Assembly: GCA_040954595.2 (NCBI GenBank)
Contig: CM082589.2
Coordinates: 4,526,001-4,590,000, forward strand
Direction of reading: 5' to 3'
Source of the DNA: Balanoglossus misakiensis
Lineage: Eukaryota; Hemichordata
Length of the DNA stretch: 64,000 nucleotides
Shown here: piece after piece, positions 10,615 through 24,500 of the stretch
Position numbering within the stretch: the first letter of the stretch is position 1
How the letters are laid out: each line of letters starts with the position of its first letter
Translations under genes and position numbers: made by a program
Notes under the pieces: model-generated
Told to the model about the DNA's origin: nothing
The model's database searches: none
Seen by the model: the letters and a program-made list of their open reading frames with translations, nothing else

Positions 10615-13600
10615 GTCAGGATACTGAAAGGAAAAACAACCACAATGCAACTGAATGATCGAGCGGAGATTCACACTTTCGTAAACATTCTCACATCTCC
10701 AAGGGAGCCTTCAGTAATTACAGGGGATGGGCCAGGGAATCACTGTGTGGGTCACTATTACTTACAGTTCCAGGGTGCTCTGAATCCCCCGGCCCACCCC
10801 CTTATAATTACCAAGGCTCCCCAACTCCAGCGTGTGTGGCTGTGAACGCCTGGCGACCGTCTAAAAAGTAAATTAACTTTGCCTTATGCAACCTTGTGAA
10901 GTCACTGGATTCCGCCGACAAGGTTGGTTTCCAAGGTAGCAAAACTAGAACCACCAGCAACGGGTACTTCGTTTCTTTGTCTCGTACATGTGGCCGTCTG
11001 TGTATAAAAATTACACTCGGCTGGGAAACTCCAAAAACGCAATTTGCATATCGACAGTACCAAAAACAGCTGATTGAGCTCCAGAGCAAATATGGCGTCG
11101 TATTACGTCTGCATCGAATACTATATTTTCTGTTCGCATTAATCGAATCTTCCATTTTTCTTCCGGAGAAACTCAACGGTTCATTACACACCACGCTGGT
11201 AGTCGATGTACTCGTTCATGTAATGTTTACCTCATCCGGTTTCAGTAACGATGACGTTAAAGGAAGGGGAACAATATTACATAATCAGCAGGCGAAGAAA
11301 AACAAAAATACACAGCGGGTTTTAAAGAAGAGAAATACATCGGCGACTACGAAAGGTCACTTCAGGGACAGCGCAAGGTCGCAGTCCGCGTGGGGAATGG
11401 ACGCCCATGGCGTGGAGTGTGTGGCCTTTAGTCTCACGTGTCATGCAATATTTGCTGTTTAGTACATATATGCATGTCCCACTTAAAACGCGATATGTAA
11501 ACAAGCCGTACGACCACGCCCGTATCAGTCACTCCGGACGTCGACCTTTCCTTGAGAATTGCAAGGAAGCAAAGATGATTTTAGCGCATACAACACGTAG
11601 GACTGTATTCATTTGTGGGATTATGAAATAAATGTCAGGAATTGAATTATAGCCACTAATCCAACCATCACCCGTAATCAGCCTGAGGGATCTATAATAT
11701 AATCTTATAAGCTAGTAATCGCAAAGCCGGGACCAGCCCGTCAATAGATGCTACTTCTATAGCCATTTTCAGAATATCAGAACAAATTTCCAGCTAGGTG
11801 CGTTTTGAGATGACCATTTTCCGTAAATGATGAGCTGTTTTCAAAATTCTCTTCATCAAGCTAAAGAGGACTGTCCTTCCCAGCATGGGGGTATATTTTG
11901 GAGATTAACTCGGTATTGTTGACAATCACAATGATTATGTCAAGAATCAGTCATTTACCACGTGCACGTTGTGATTCGTGATATTCGCTATACTCAGCCT
12001 GGCCAGGCGTCATCGATGACCACGCCCACGTATTTTATATAATGGTTGTGCGCGCATGGCAAAAAATCCTTGATATTATGGATTGCATGGTTAAATTGGA
12101 GAAAAATGACTGCAATTTTAAAAACTGAAGAAACGATATGACCCCTGTGAGCTGGGTTTCCCCTAGGGCAGTTGTAATGCGGAGTCTATCTTTGACGTAT
12201 ATTAATCATAAAATTTCGCATACAGTGAGTTTCCTGTGAAAATAATACCCTATTTTTTTATTTTAACCTCTAAACGTGTAACAGAAGTTGCAATAACAAT
12301 AACAGCAATAATACTCATACAGGGAGGATAGCGATTGTTGAAATGCACATACACACATACGTCACAACCTGTGCGCAAAAATGTTTACCGCATTTCAAAG
12401 TAAAGAAAGAGATTAATTCGAAATCCGGTACACTCACGGATATTGGGAACGTACTTTAACATGCTGTGACTCATTCAATGTGTTCATTGTATACTCTCCG
12501 TCAGATCATAAATTTAATCCCATATCACTGTCAAAACGCGGAACTGCCAGTCTGAATAATATCGATAGACATCAGTGGTACAGGGTTATCATAGCCGCAA
12601 AAAAAACGAGGCCATTTTGCCGTTTTAAGATATTTTCGCTGGCTTTACGCTCAATCGAAAATTTTCTCGGGAGCAGTAGCGTACTGAAAATGGTAGGAAA
12701 CGGACCGCCTTACCGCTGCAATAAATTTCCTTAATATTAAGACGAGCAGACATCACGATTTCCGGATTATCGATATTTGAGTATTTTGACCTACCAAGCA
12801 CATAAATCAGATACTGTGTGTGCGTTTGTGGCGTTGATGTTGATGAATCGGTTTGGGGCGAAAAAGCAAACCAGACAAACAGACAGAAGGGCAGAAAGAC
12901 ATCATGAGCATAGACTGTGCTACATGTATGTATTTCTGGTACAATTTCTAATTAGACAGGTATTTTTACAGCCTAGTGTTTGCACTATTCACATTCGCAG
13001 AGCTGAGCGGTTAAACATTGACGGGCTTGCAATAATTTACCGGATGAGAGGAACCACTGCGTTCAAATCAATGGTTTACAAATTGGGTTTAACCGTTTAG
13101 CCAAATTCAACCGTGAGATAACCCGTCCGAGAGGACTCAACTGAAAATACTGACCTGTTGTCTTGATCCGACGCAAGTCGAGTGTTCGCCGATCTGGTAC
13201 GGTTCGGCGTAGTCTGGTATATAACCAGGATTGTGGTTACAATATGAGGTGTCGTTCATAACAGGCGTGTTTTCGTCTCTACCGCGCTATATAGAAACAA
13301 ACAGGCGAGTTGTTCTCTCTATGTATAGTATACAATACGGAATATCCAGTCTCGCTATTTTTCGTGTGTCATCTGTAAAGCTGTCGTCGGTGTATTCCCG
13401 CTGTTGATATACAACGTACGAGTTCTGTCTTCACAGGAAACCGAAGCAACCTCAGTGGCCGTTTCCTTTCTACTGACTATGCATCGAAGTAGGCGTTCAC
13501 GATCTGACCGCACAGCACATATATAATAAACGTCATAATTCGTAAAGTGACCGATCTGTATTTGCTCAGTGCGCACCTGTGTTTATCCTGTTAAAACTTC

Positions 13601-14764
13601 TGTAATCAGCGCGGCCTCGCTTGTATACTGACGTATGCCGGGCTAAGACACATGAAAGTGGTTCAAATGAGCTGCCCAGAGGCGAAGTCCGAATAATAGA
13701 CTGGCAAATGCTCCAGTCGTCCCGGACTAAAATTAATCCATGAATATTTTATTGCGCATATTCCTCTTATCTTCCGGCGTTGTAGAGTGACACCTCAAGG
13801 TTCAACACGTACGTGCGCGTGACGTTCGAGCCATGCAAAACAAAAACAGCGCACCTCTCCGGTGAGAGGCACCTTAATAACCCTGTAACCATGTCAATGC
13901 TTACGTAAGACGCTCGCTGCAAATGATGGGCGTTGGTGTGATGCTCGAGAAACAGTCATGCGTCGTCGAACACCCAAGGTGGAACAATAATAGGCCTAAA
14001 TAATCAAACGCATGTAATAAAATGGCGTCGCATGTCGCCTTAATTCGAGAAATTGCTATTTGATAATTACTCAATGTTAGTTGCCTAGTTTTAGGGAATG
14101 TGCGACACGTTAAATAGATTTGTCACACACACATGAGAAATAATTTCACCTGGATCCTTTTCGATGTGTTTGTCTGACAGTGCCAAGGGCGCATGCTCAA
14201 AGGGTGTTCGTGACTCAAAGGCTATATCACGTGTGTACTTTATTTGCAAGTACATGTGAAAAATGAGTTTTAGTGAATCATTAACCTTACCCCATCAATG
14301 GTATTTACGCACACTCAACATTTGGTCACAATATTGAAGTAGTAACAATCCCGGATGAAATGTGATAACATTGATATTTACAAGGTTTGTCGACGTCATT
14401 TTGTTGTTGATATTGTTGTCGCATGGCACATTCTCCGATAAATATTAACAGCCATTGACCTCATACTCACCAGTGTCAAATATCAACAAAGCGTTTAGTG
14501 TCGCGTCCTTCGAATTGAACCGATTTATAGACCACACCTTGGACTTAATTAGGAAAAATACGACACATAAAAAACTGTCATGTAGGTCTTATGGCCATCA
14601 TGCAATTGCGAATTACAGTCACACATAATATGTTGCGTAATGTTAAATTTGTACGCGTTTAACGACCATTTCCCGAGTTTATGAAATCTCGCGTGGGTAG
14701 GTATTATACTCAGGACATGCAACACACAGCACACAAAACAATCAAGGAACGAAAGAGTGACTGT

Positions 14765-14833
14765 AAGAAAGAAAGAAAGTAAGTAAGAAAGAAATAAAGA
14801 AATAAAGAAAGAAAGAAAGAAAGAAAGAAAGAA
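14765..14833. repeat. (GAAA)n microsatellite
   Basis: An imperfect run of GAAA/GTAA units immediately precedes the SINE-like copy at 14841. On the minus strand it reads (TTTC)n directly after the element, as a SINE 3' tail might. Confidence 0.85.
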
Positions 14834-14840
14834 CAAAAGA

Positions 14841-15135
14841 GTGAGTGTCGAATTGGCCTGGTGGGGTACCCCACGACACTGCCCCGATCTTGGAACAGTG
14901 TCGCTTACGGAGAGAAAGTCACACGCTTCTGGCTCATATGAATGAAGTCCACCACGCCACGGCTCACCCTGAACAGATTGGAACAGAAACTCGGCTATGA
15001 ATGTGTGTCAGTCTGATGAAACTGTTGTGCAATACCTGTCAGCTAACTTTAGCCGCTGGAGGGCGCTGATGAAACTGGCAGCAACAGTTGTGCAATCTCT
15101 GCCAATTTGACATTCTGGACGCTTGAGGGCGGGAT
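14841..15135 (-). repeat. SINE-like dispersed repeat, copy A
   Basis: The block 14841-14970 shares both ends with 15515-15650: gtgagtgtcgaatt at one edge, gtcacacgcttctg in the middle and ccaccacgccacggctcacc at the other edge. Beyond the latter edge, both copies are followed by gttgtgcaat...gagggcg modules (15024 and 15087 here). Read on the minus strand, the head GTGAGCCGTGGCGTGGTGGGCTC-type sequence loosely resembles a tRNA A-box, and the end abuts an A/T-rich simple repeat. A tRNA-derived SINE is the best guess; the B-box is not convincing. Confidence 0.45.
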
Positions 15136-15514
15136 TCATCTGGCAGTGTGAGTTCATTGACCCCAGTCATGGTGTTGAGCGAGTAAACCTCGAAATTTGT
15201 GCATGATATCAGGACAGTTTACAATTGTCCCATCGCCAGGCGTTGATGCCTCCAATAATGATTCTTGGAACTTTGCTTCCAATATTAGGCACCTCTGATT
15301 CTCTATTGACGTGATTTTAAATACATGTTTTTACTCACTAACTGTTAACGTTTTAACTTATCTAGTCATCTTGGCCACAATAACAAACTTAAGTTCAAAA
15401 TTGACAAGAAAGTGTTTCGATCATTTAAAATAAAAAAATGAAACGAAAAAAAAAACGCTCCAAGGGAGCAAGAAAAATGAAACCATTTTCAGAAAAAAGG
15501 AAAAACTGTAAAAG

Positions 15515-15760
15515 GTGAGTGTCGAATTAGCGAAGTGGGGGACCTCAGGTCTCCGCGAGTTGCGATCGCGGATCCCCGTACGAGGTAAACAGTCACACGC
15601 TTCTGTCTCGTGAGAGTAGAGCCCACCACGCCACGGCTCACCTGCAAACAGGCGACGCAATTCTACTATTTATCCCTGCAGAGCGACAATAGCTATTGTG
15701 TTCTTGGAGTTGTGCAATCTTCGCCATGTGAGGTGAACACTATTTGGCCACGAGAGGGCG
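15515..15760 (-). repeat. SINE-like dispersed repeat, copy B
   Basis: This is the second copy of the element at 14841, in the same orientation about 670 bp away. It contains the shared edges and the gtcacacgcttctg core, plus its own palindrome around gcgatcgcggatcc, and is followed by a gttgtgcaat...gagggcg module at 15708-15760. An A-rich stretch lies on the 15.43-15.51 kb side. The internal sequence differs substantially from copy A, so the two are not a recent duplication. Confidence 0.45.
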
Positions 15761-16097
15761 ATGCACGCGTTGCCGGATCGGGCTGGTGACTAACACGCGA
15801 TTTACTCATAGATGATTTATTTGTTTGACATTTCCTTGTACGAAAATGATTATCCTGGGAGGTCATAGGGGTGATAACGCTCGGTAATTAATTCCACCCA
15901 CGCGGCATTTTGGCAAGGCTGGGGCTTCACAGTATCGATCAAAAGGCAGAAGATTGATGCCAAATAAAGGATTTACTCTCTTAAAGAATCTTCATCTACT
16001 TACCAGTTTATCAGGAAATAAGGCACATCTTCCAAGCCGGCGAGGAACAGAACAGCTCACACGGGCAAGTCCAAATTAGTAGCTACGCCGCAACACG

Positions 16098-16226
16098 ACG
16101 TGCGGGCTTTTTATATGGGGAAAATAATGAATGCACCACACCTGGTCACGCAAATATTCAAATTACGAAAGTAAGCGAAAACACACCTGGTCACAAAACA
16201 ACAGCAAACTTCTCCTACGTAACAAT
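16098..16226. repeat. Dispersed repeat, copy 2 (partner at 7.0 kb)
   Basis: This matches 7010-7128 through the two CACCTGGTCAC blocks and the AAACTTCTCCT-CGTAACA end. It lies just beyond the SINE-like pair. No coding content. Confidence 0.45.
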
Positions 16227-19174
16227 GTTTCAATCACAATATTTCACTGTTGCAGCATATATAATATTGTCAAATGTCTGACAAAATACTCGTATTACAT
16301 GTATAGCTGACCAGAAGAGCAGATGACAGACTCTGTTGGTGCAATTTAAAGTCGCACTTATTATGTTTTTCTCGTACATATGATAAGTGACTTCAGTTAT
16401 CTATCTGAGTGTCGAACTTCATCTTCGCCGCTTCCACCCTCGGTTGAATGGAAAGTAATCAGAAAATGGCGAACAAAAACGCACAACCATTGCCCCAGGG
16501 GCCCAGCATTCAATTCTCTTTCGCTTTCTGATGCGTAGCCAGCTAGCTGAACACTTGAAGACGCTCTACCGGACCAGAATCTGCCCTGACTCGAACCTGT
16601 TTACATATTCTAATCGAGTACTCTGTACACGTACTTCCAATTATGGAGGCATTAAAATTATACAGACATTACATTTCAATGATTTTTACATTTTATCGTG
16701 CAGCATTGAGGAGCAATTTTATGCCATCAATAATATTTTCATAAGTTTGACCCTCGCGGTCGTCCGTTGTTGTGTGTGAGAAGGTATTTATGTCGACCTC
16801 AGTTTGTAGGCCGCGACTGCACTTTTAGTTCACATCGATACTATGTGCGTCATTCCAAGTTGCGCAATTCGTAAGAGATCATGATCAGCGCTACTAACAA
16901 AGGCCGCCGTCTGCGTAAAAAGTTTCACCGATGCGCAATTCATCAGCGACCCGTGTACTCATCTGTGAGGTCGGGCAATGTCACTCATGGCAATTACAAT
17001 TAAAAAAGTATATGTACATCACCTGCATGGTAAATAGTAGGTAATTGTAAACGGCAGAAGAAAATTCACCTCAGTGTATATTAAAAACGACAACAATATT
17101 ATTTATACAGATTATCAAATTGTTTGGAGGAAGATGGAATTTTATAGAACATAACAAGGAGCATGATTCTTAAAAACATAAAATTCTCAGAATGACTTTC
17201 AGCAGACGACACAATTTGGCAAGCCATGTCAGACTTTGCAAGGATTTTTCCCGCAGGCGACAAGCCTGTGTTTTTTATTCATTATTCTCGAAAAAGGGCG
17301 TGTGTGTTGTTTTTCTAGACAACCCTGCATAGTTTCAATGAAACAAACCCATTACAGGATGAAATGCATGCGAAGAACGCTTTGGGTTAATCGAACGTTT
17401 TAGCCCACAGTGTGAAATCAATCAGAATCGTTTTAGCAAAATGAGGGTATAAACCGCGCCAATTTCAGATCGTTTCCTCTGATGACAGTGCACTTTTTAT
17501 CTTGGCACTTCCTTCCTCGTTAAAGAGTTCGCTCACGTTCGGCGACAGGTTCCAAATGTTACGCTTCGAAGGTTTAATAAACGCTTGGACTAATCAATTT
17601 TGCGCGCGTTTGCAATATCAGTTCCAACTGACGTGTTCAGTAGAGTAACTATATATATATACACCACCACGTCGATAACATCATCTACGAAATAGGAAAA
17701 CGTTGATAAACTCTGGGCGCGTCAGTACCGTATCTATGCACAGTGCATCCGCAAGTTTGGAAGATTTACGGGGAGAATAAAACGCGGGAATGGCTTCGGG
17801 GCGAACTCCGGTTAAAATTCCTGAATTAAAGAGCCACAGAAACGAATCGTATAAGTATATCATTTCTGCAAAATCTAGTACGAGCTTTGGATTCGAAATT
17901 CATGATTTTTTTTATTTCCGAAGAGCTAAGAATCTGCAGGTCTCATTTGAACAAAAATATCCATTCAACATATTTATATTCTAGAACTAACAACTAAAAT
18001 TACTGTTAAAATCCTCGGTACATGAACGTGAGAATGGAGTCCTTTAATTAGTAAACCAGGCGACAGTAGCTATGGAATTCTTACTCTATGTGTGTGTACT
18101 AACTCTTTCGTCCCCTGAACACCCAAAATGTATTTATTGTGATTACCCAAAGCATGTTCAAAATCCAATCATTCGGCTTCTGGTGCGTTACAGGGTCTAT
18201 GGCTACACACCACTTTTCTCACCACTAATTATTGGCCTGGATATCAAGTTGACTCTCAACGCAAAATGGCGTCCAGGAACTTATGTTCAACATGAGTTCG
18301 GAAAATGGTCTATCCGATGTCATGAAGAATACGGCAGTGGCTTCATTTCTCGGTGCACTAGCTGTCCGATATTTACCCGCCGGGCGTCTATACGTTTCCG
18401 CAGTCCCCACAAGCTCCATAACTTTTGAATTGAAGCCAATTTGTTGAAGTCAATTTATTGTAAATCGCGGTTCGGCGGAGCACTAAGTTGTCCCACGAGA
18501 GAGGGCCGCAGTAATCTTCAGGAAATGAAGGCTCTTTGGCTCGACGTGATGTGAAATTCGTGCACCCAGACAAATTCCAAGGCCGGGATTGATGACTGTC
18601 CGTTCAAGAATTTGCCAGTCGCCACAAATCCGTGTACTGATTTGTATATAGACACTGCATCGTTCGTGCTATATTTGGTGTTGCCAGTTTTATTAACTGC
18701 AAACGCTTTGAGAGAATTCTTTAATGAGCTGATGGTTAGCTGTTCCCAGGAGAATGAATCAGATTCGGTGGAAGTTCAGTGTCAACTGCAGACAGTCACG
18801 TGGTGCTCACACATGTTGTCTGAATCCAGTACTACCGAACGAGTGTACAGTGGGCGCGATGAAGCGGTGGACAAACGCACCCTTTAACCCTCAGAATCAC
18901 CCTACATGTCTTCAGCATACGTTCCCTCGGCCACGTGACAGTCGACCCAAACCTTGACAGTAAATCCACCGTGGGCGATCCTGATGACCTAACCTTGCCT
19001 GCCGCTCGTGTTGGATCTTCATAAAACATTACGGCTCGTATAAAAAACATGTACCACGGCAACAAAATCGTTAGTAATCATCGGCCCCCCGAGAAAGCCA
19101 CCATCTGCGCATGTGTAGGAGGAGACAAATATAATACAAGAACAGTTCGACATTGAAAGTCAGCAAAATTTCTC

Positions 19175-21590
19175 TCAGTAGGACTTTAACATGTGAACGT
19201 ATTCCACATAGTTTATTTTTCCGTCGTGGTTTTTGTCCGCCACCCTCATCATCCGGGTAACTTTCTCCTCCGATGCGTCTTTACCGCAGTCCTTCATCGC
19301 CGCCATGAGTTCGTCGTAGGTGATGTAACCGCTGTTATCTGTGTCGATCATTCGGAATGCAGTCATGATTTCCCTTTCCTCTTTGGGTGAAAGCTCTGAA
19401 ATGTTTCAAAAGAAATGGAGTCTTGTTAGGCCTATTTTTACGTATATGTGCCAAAGTTTCGCGAATTCTCCGTTCCAAAATTGATGAATCGTTAAAGGCG
19501 AGTCCACTATATCATTAGCCGGTAAATCACGCGGTGGCATCCGGTTTCTGTGTCAAAGGTCGAACACTGGAGGAGATAAATCACACACACCTCTCGCGGC
19601 TTTTTCAGTTCGCTTTATTATAGATGGAACATCATAAATCAACAGGTGATAATTGATAACAGTACTTTATAAAATGCACTCCTTTGAAAATTGTACCTGT
19701 TGTTATGAATAATAAAAAGCTGTGTTCACGAAGAAATTGTCTTTAATGAGAATCTGCCATATGTTGTTTTTTGTCATTTACACGCAGCAAAGAATGCACG
19801 TTACAATTTTGTCACATGGAACGAACAGCATCTCACAATCGGAGACTACCGGCTCCTGGTGAAATTCCTGGGCGTCTTTGCCCAATATATATTTGCTTTT
19901 TGGCGATTCTTACCACGAGTTCCTAACGACTTGAGCAAATTGCCCCGTTCTGTCGATGTATGCATTGAATGCCACGCCACATCATCGCCAACGTTTGGTT
20001 CAGTTACCCAGTGTCGACGACAAAGTGAATAATTCATCTCGCGCCTTTCATGGCGGAAAACTATCATTTGTATCGTTAACTGTCACATCAACAACCAATG
20101 AACTCTTCACAAAATGACAGAACGGATGGCCCTTACTAAAGGTGTACATTTGAAGAATGTACTAAAATGTTATATAACCCAAGAAAAAAATCACATTATA
20201 TATTCTACATCAATCATCAAATACCGTGTTAAATATTACACAGAAATACTTATCTCTTTTATTATGAAATCACGTGTGAATAAACATTGGACACAGTGAA
20301 GGTGTTCATCGCAATAGACATGATCAACGCCCCTGGCGCGGTGGCAAATGCTGACTAGACATTATCAAACACGAATAATTGCGTGATCTGTCAAAAACCT
20401 GCACTACACGCGATGTTTTACTTCATATCCCGTGGAAATACCCTTTGTACCGGTCACGGTACGGTAGCTTCGCATCATCGCCACCGTCTTCACTGATCGT
20501 GCCGTTCCGACAAGTGCAGACGAAATTTACGAGTTCATCGCCTTCGGGCTGATACACGGAGAATGTAGTTCTGGGCCGACGACGGGGTGTTTAGACGTCG
20601 TTAGCAAATACAGCGTATTTTAATATCTTAGCAAAACAAAAGGCTCGCTACGGCGGTGTTTGTACATTAACTATAATTTATTTCCGTAGTTAAATAAATT
20701 CCAAAAATATACCTGCCTCAGAGTACACAATGCCTGGGGCTATATAAAGCCTTAGACGAAGAAAATGAAAATCATTGCTAGTCTTGAGCTTAAAAACACA
20801 CCATGACCGCTTTCACTGCAACAATTTCACTGAAATTAACCGGTTCTGAGTTGTTGTTGTAACTGTTGTTGTTGTTTTTGTTGTTGTTGTGGTTTTGAAA
20901 ATTGAAAGCTCATCTGCTCGTCCCGGGAAAGTTTGCATGCTTCGTAAAAAAAGACAGGGATTCGCTTTTAAGAAAGGGTTGTGGAATTAGTTACGTCACA
21001 ACTGCTAATCTCTTGTACAGACTGTTTTACCTCGATCTTTTTCCCCTTTCCTTGCAAGAAGAAATGCAAAAAAAAAGTTTTGTAACAACCCGAACTGCTG
21101 ATTAGCCGGAGAATTGGTGATTAGCCTCGCATTGTTCATTGTCACGGGCACGCTTGAATTAGCGTTTAATTAGGCTGATTAAAATTTCATCAGGCGTCAC
21201 ATAGCCTCTTTCAGTCGTGTCCCGGTCTCTCGTTGTTTCGCTCGAAGCAATTTTGTAGAAACGGGTTGGGTTGTTTTTACAACGTGATGAAACCTAGACT
21301 CCACTCAAACAGTGTCAAGATTGTCCAGTCATTGTTACTTGGTTGAGTATCACCACAGTCATTCGTGGTATCACACAGCAGATGAAATAGGCTCTCTGTG
21401 TGTTAGTGTATAGGAGTTTAACACGAAACTGAAATTTACAGCAGTCGCCTTTTAAAATATCTTTGCAGGCGTCTCACATCTACCACGAGAAACACGTTCT
21501 CTGTTCCTAACCCCCGGGAATACTTAGACTACAGAGTCCGAGCTTACCTGGAAGCGAATCAACGTCGTCACTGCTAGTCACACACCCCAT
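19175..21590 (-). CDS. EF-hand gene 1: Met-Gly-Cys-anchored two-EF-hand calmodulin-like protein (87 aa)
   Basis: There are two coding exons: 21590-21548 (14 codons plus one base, donor gtaagc) and 19395-19175 (acceptor aaacatttcag), joined in phase 1. The first exon encodes MGCVTSSDDVDSLP. Gly2 followed by Cys3 and Ser6 is the classical N-myristoylation plus palmitoylation arrangement, so membrane anchoring is predicted. The second exon opens LSPKEEREIMTAF, matching the calmodulin/troponin-C helix pattern, and carries two canonical Ca2+ loops: DTDNSGYITYDE (32-43) and DKNHDGKINYVE (68-79), with D/D/S/T/E and D/N/D/N/E ligands in place. The length is half a calmodulin. The gene is head-to-head with EF-hand gene 2, about 4.5 kb between start codons. 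The role inferred is a membrane-tethered Ca2+ sensor; the target is unknown. An unseen additional phase-1 exon inside the 2.15-kb intron cannot be excluded. Confidence 0.85.
20851..20891. repeat. (GTT)n microsatellite
   Basis: An interrupted run of GTT/TTG units lies in the single intron of EF-hand gene 1. Confidence 0.8.
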
Positions 21591-24500
21591 CTCCGCGGCT
21601 GAATGGTGAATCTCCGCTCTCGTCGATCGCTCCTGTATTGTGTGTACACGCTGTCGCAACTCCCAGCGACCGTTGTCTCTCTGGAAGTAATCCGGTTTGA
21701 AAAAAAGTTTCCACAAAACCTGAGTGAAGTACCTTCGAACGAAATTCAACCTGCGCGCGGTACGGTGCTTTAACCTGAAAATAGCAGGTGTCGCCAGTGG
21801 ACGCCGAGATATTGATTCATTCACTCACTTTATCCGTGTGCGGTGTGTGTGTGTGTATTCATCACAACGTCTTTCAAAAGCCAGCGTGACCCCTGACCCC
21901 TGACGGGGTCGCAGAAACGCAATGGGATCGTCCTCCTAGCCTTTGACGTCATCTGAGGGACGGCGCGTTAATTAATAAGCGATTGTGAGACAGCTTGTGC
22001 AATGCCGATCAATAATTGGTCACGGATCGTACGTCGCTGCAATGCAATGGGGAACCTGAAACACTCCCTCCGCCCCCAGTGACCTGATTTTGTTCGCGCA
22101 TGTGCCGTGGGTTTTCTTAGGAGTAATCCCCTCGGGAAGGGACAACCCCACTGCGTGCATAACTTACAACCAGTCGCGTCTCTCCAGTCACCCGCTCAAT
22201 GCCGTTTGACAAGACGGCGGCAACTATGGTCACACAACTTTACGATGACAAAAGGCGTAGGGATCAGGAAAGAAAGATCACAGAGCGACATGGTCGCCCT
22301 GGCAACGCTTGACGTCACCTGCGTGCACACCGCCGCAGGTAATTGTAATACTAATACAGCTAAATCCGCACGTTGAAATGAATAGAACACCGAAAACGAA
22401 TAAAAAAGACATCATCATCAATCATATTTATCGATTAAATGTTTAAACATTTGTGTGTAATTCATACAAGGCTACAGGTAGTTCGGCGTGAGGGGGGGGG
22501 GGGGGGGGACTGGGAGGTTAGAGTTGGTTAATGTTCTAGACCCGAACAGAGGCCAACATAAAAGGGTGCGATTATGGATTTGGCATTACACGGACCGTGA
22601 AAAACGAGGCTACGTCACAGACAGACAACAATAGTCCAGGTAAATCCCCCCTCTGAGAAAACCAGAGCAAAGATAGCGTGTGTACCAGTATCACGACGAC
22701 GAGCACACAACAAACAAACAAACACTCGTCAACGTGAAAAAGATGAAGCCCGATCTTTGTCCGTCCTTTGCCGCGATGTCTTGTCCGCCTCGGCAACCAA
22801 CGGCAAACAATAGGCTTCAAATGTGTCAAATGTGTTAGTCGCCGCGGAGATTTCCCAGAATACTTAACACCTTTTGACAATAGCGTAGCGAGTCTGTCTT
22901 TTCTCTTTGTCTGTGGCATAGAGTAACGTTGAACTTTCAACAGAAAAAAGGCACAAAATTCAGCGGTAGTCTAAAACTGAACTTCGTCGAATTGAACGAG
23001 GCGTTAAGAATTGAAAGCGATTTCATATGCTGCCTCACACTGACTCCTTCTATTGCAATATTTAACACGGCGATCTAGAGGTTGCCCGTACCGAATACGC
23101 TCACACATAGATTCACAATCATTTATGCGCGCCACTGCAGCACCCAATCGACAGGGTCAGGTCGACCGCGGTCCCGTGATTGCCTGATGAATTTTGATTA
23201 TCGGATTCCCATTCAATTTCGAATGAAAAAGTTAAAGATATTGACCCTTTTGAGAATCTAATACACTTAAGACGGCTGTTCTTTGAATAACCGTCTTTTT
23301 TTCTGAGATTCACGATAACCACTGACGTTCTTTTAAATCTATCGCTGTCGCGATCATTTATATGCGGTATCGGGTACCATACTGTGTCCAAACTATCTAT
23401 CAGCATGGTGGGGATCTCGTATTTTATGGGAACATTATGTCGCTGAAAATCCACTTCTCCCTGGAATTCATAAGTTCTCCAATGGTGGGGATTTTAAAGG
23501 ACAGGGAAGCTATTTGAAGCATTTTATTGCGGGCAAAATATGTGAAATTTGGCAGCTCGTGGGGCTTTAATTCCCGAATCGTTGATAAATGTACTGCGAC
23601 TCTTCATGACAAAAAACATCACTTGGCATCTGTGTAAACATTGTACAATTCACACACCCGTAAATATGCCGACCAAAATTAAATAATGCATAATTGTTTG
23701 ACAAACTGTCAGGGTAATTCTTCATAAGCATTTGTCATTTTTCCACGTATTCTGTGACGTGAACGTTGGCCTAAATTTCCCAGTCTAATAATCAGTGGAA
23801 ATCTCGTGGAGTAAAGCGGAGACAACTCATCATGATATTGTGAATGCGGGTGCATGCATTACAATGCCATTGTGTTCATGACGCAGCCTATACTCAATAT
23901 CCATTTTAATTCACAAGATTATTTTACTGGTGACATTTAATAAAAAACCAACAATCACCCATTCTGATTTATGAATAATTAGAAGTATTGTACTTCCCAC
24001 TTTAAATCGTTTACTTGACGAGAACGTTTCCATTTTATATTTTTAAATTTCTATATTTTTGAATTTATGTTTTACATGTATCTGACTCACACAAGTTGAC
24101 GACCCAATGACTCACAGGCAGACAGACAGACAGACAGACACATATCACATAAACCGTGTGAAGTAGGGACTCAAACGTACTGTCACAGGGCCACTAACCT
24201 GAAATAAAGGTCATATAATATTCAAGACAGTGTGTTGTTTTATCTTTTTACAAGGTTTTTAGATTTATAATGGTAATTTGTGTCATTTTATATCCATCTC
24301 TGACGCGTGTGTTTCGCCAAACTTATTGGCATCTGTATAAAGAAATATGTTGTAACTCCTGAATTGTCGTAAATTTTATATACTGTCTGGTGTGAGACAA
24401 GTTGCAACTGCCATGAATACATGTACATACATGTGCATTCGGATTCTCAACATTGCTGGACTTATAGTCAGAATTTTAGAAGTCAGTCTTCACTGATACA

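Larger units (their letters stand above)
10624..19174. other. Intergenic region, no supportable exon; repeat-rich in 14.7-16.3 kb
   Basis: A 188-codon open frame on the plus strand at 10896-11462 has no recognisable domain and overlaps other equally undistinguished frames. The left edge should contain the promoter and 5' UTR exon(s) of the minus-strand tetraspanin. The middle contains (GAAA)n and a pair of SINE-like repeats, listed separately. The right edge is the 3' side of the minus-strand EF-hand gene 1. A TTTATT at 18688-18693 could be its AATAAA signal, but it is about 480 bp past the stop. Confidence 0.4.

Noticed and set aside
10009-10845. 278-codon open frame on the plus strand
   Set aside because: It is the antisense shadow of tetraspanin exon 1, whose minus-strand reading has family motifs and splice-compatible exons.
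10896-11462. 188-codon open frame on the plus strand
   Set aside because: No recognisable motif, and its composition is like the surrounding non-coding DNA. It is probably chance, upstream of the tetraspanin gene.
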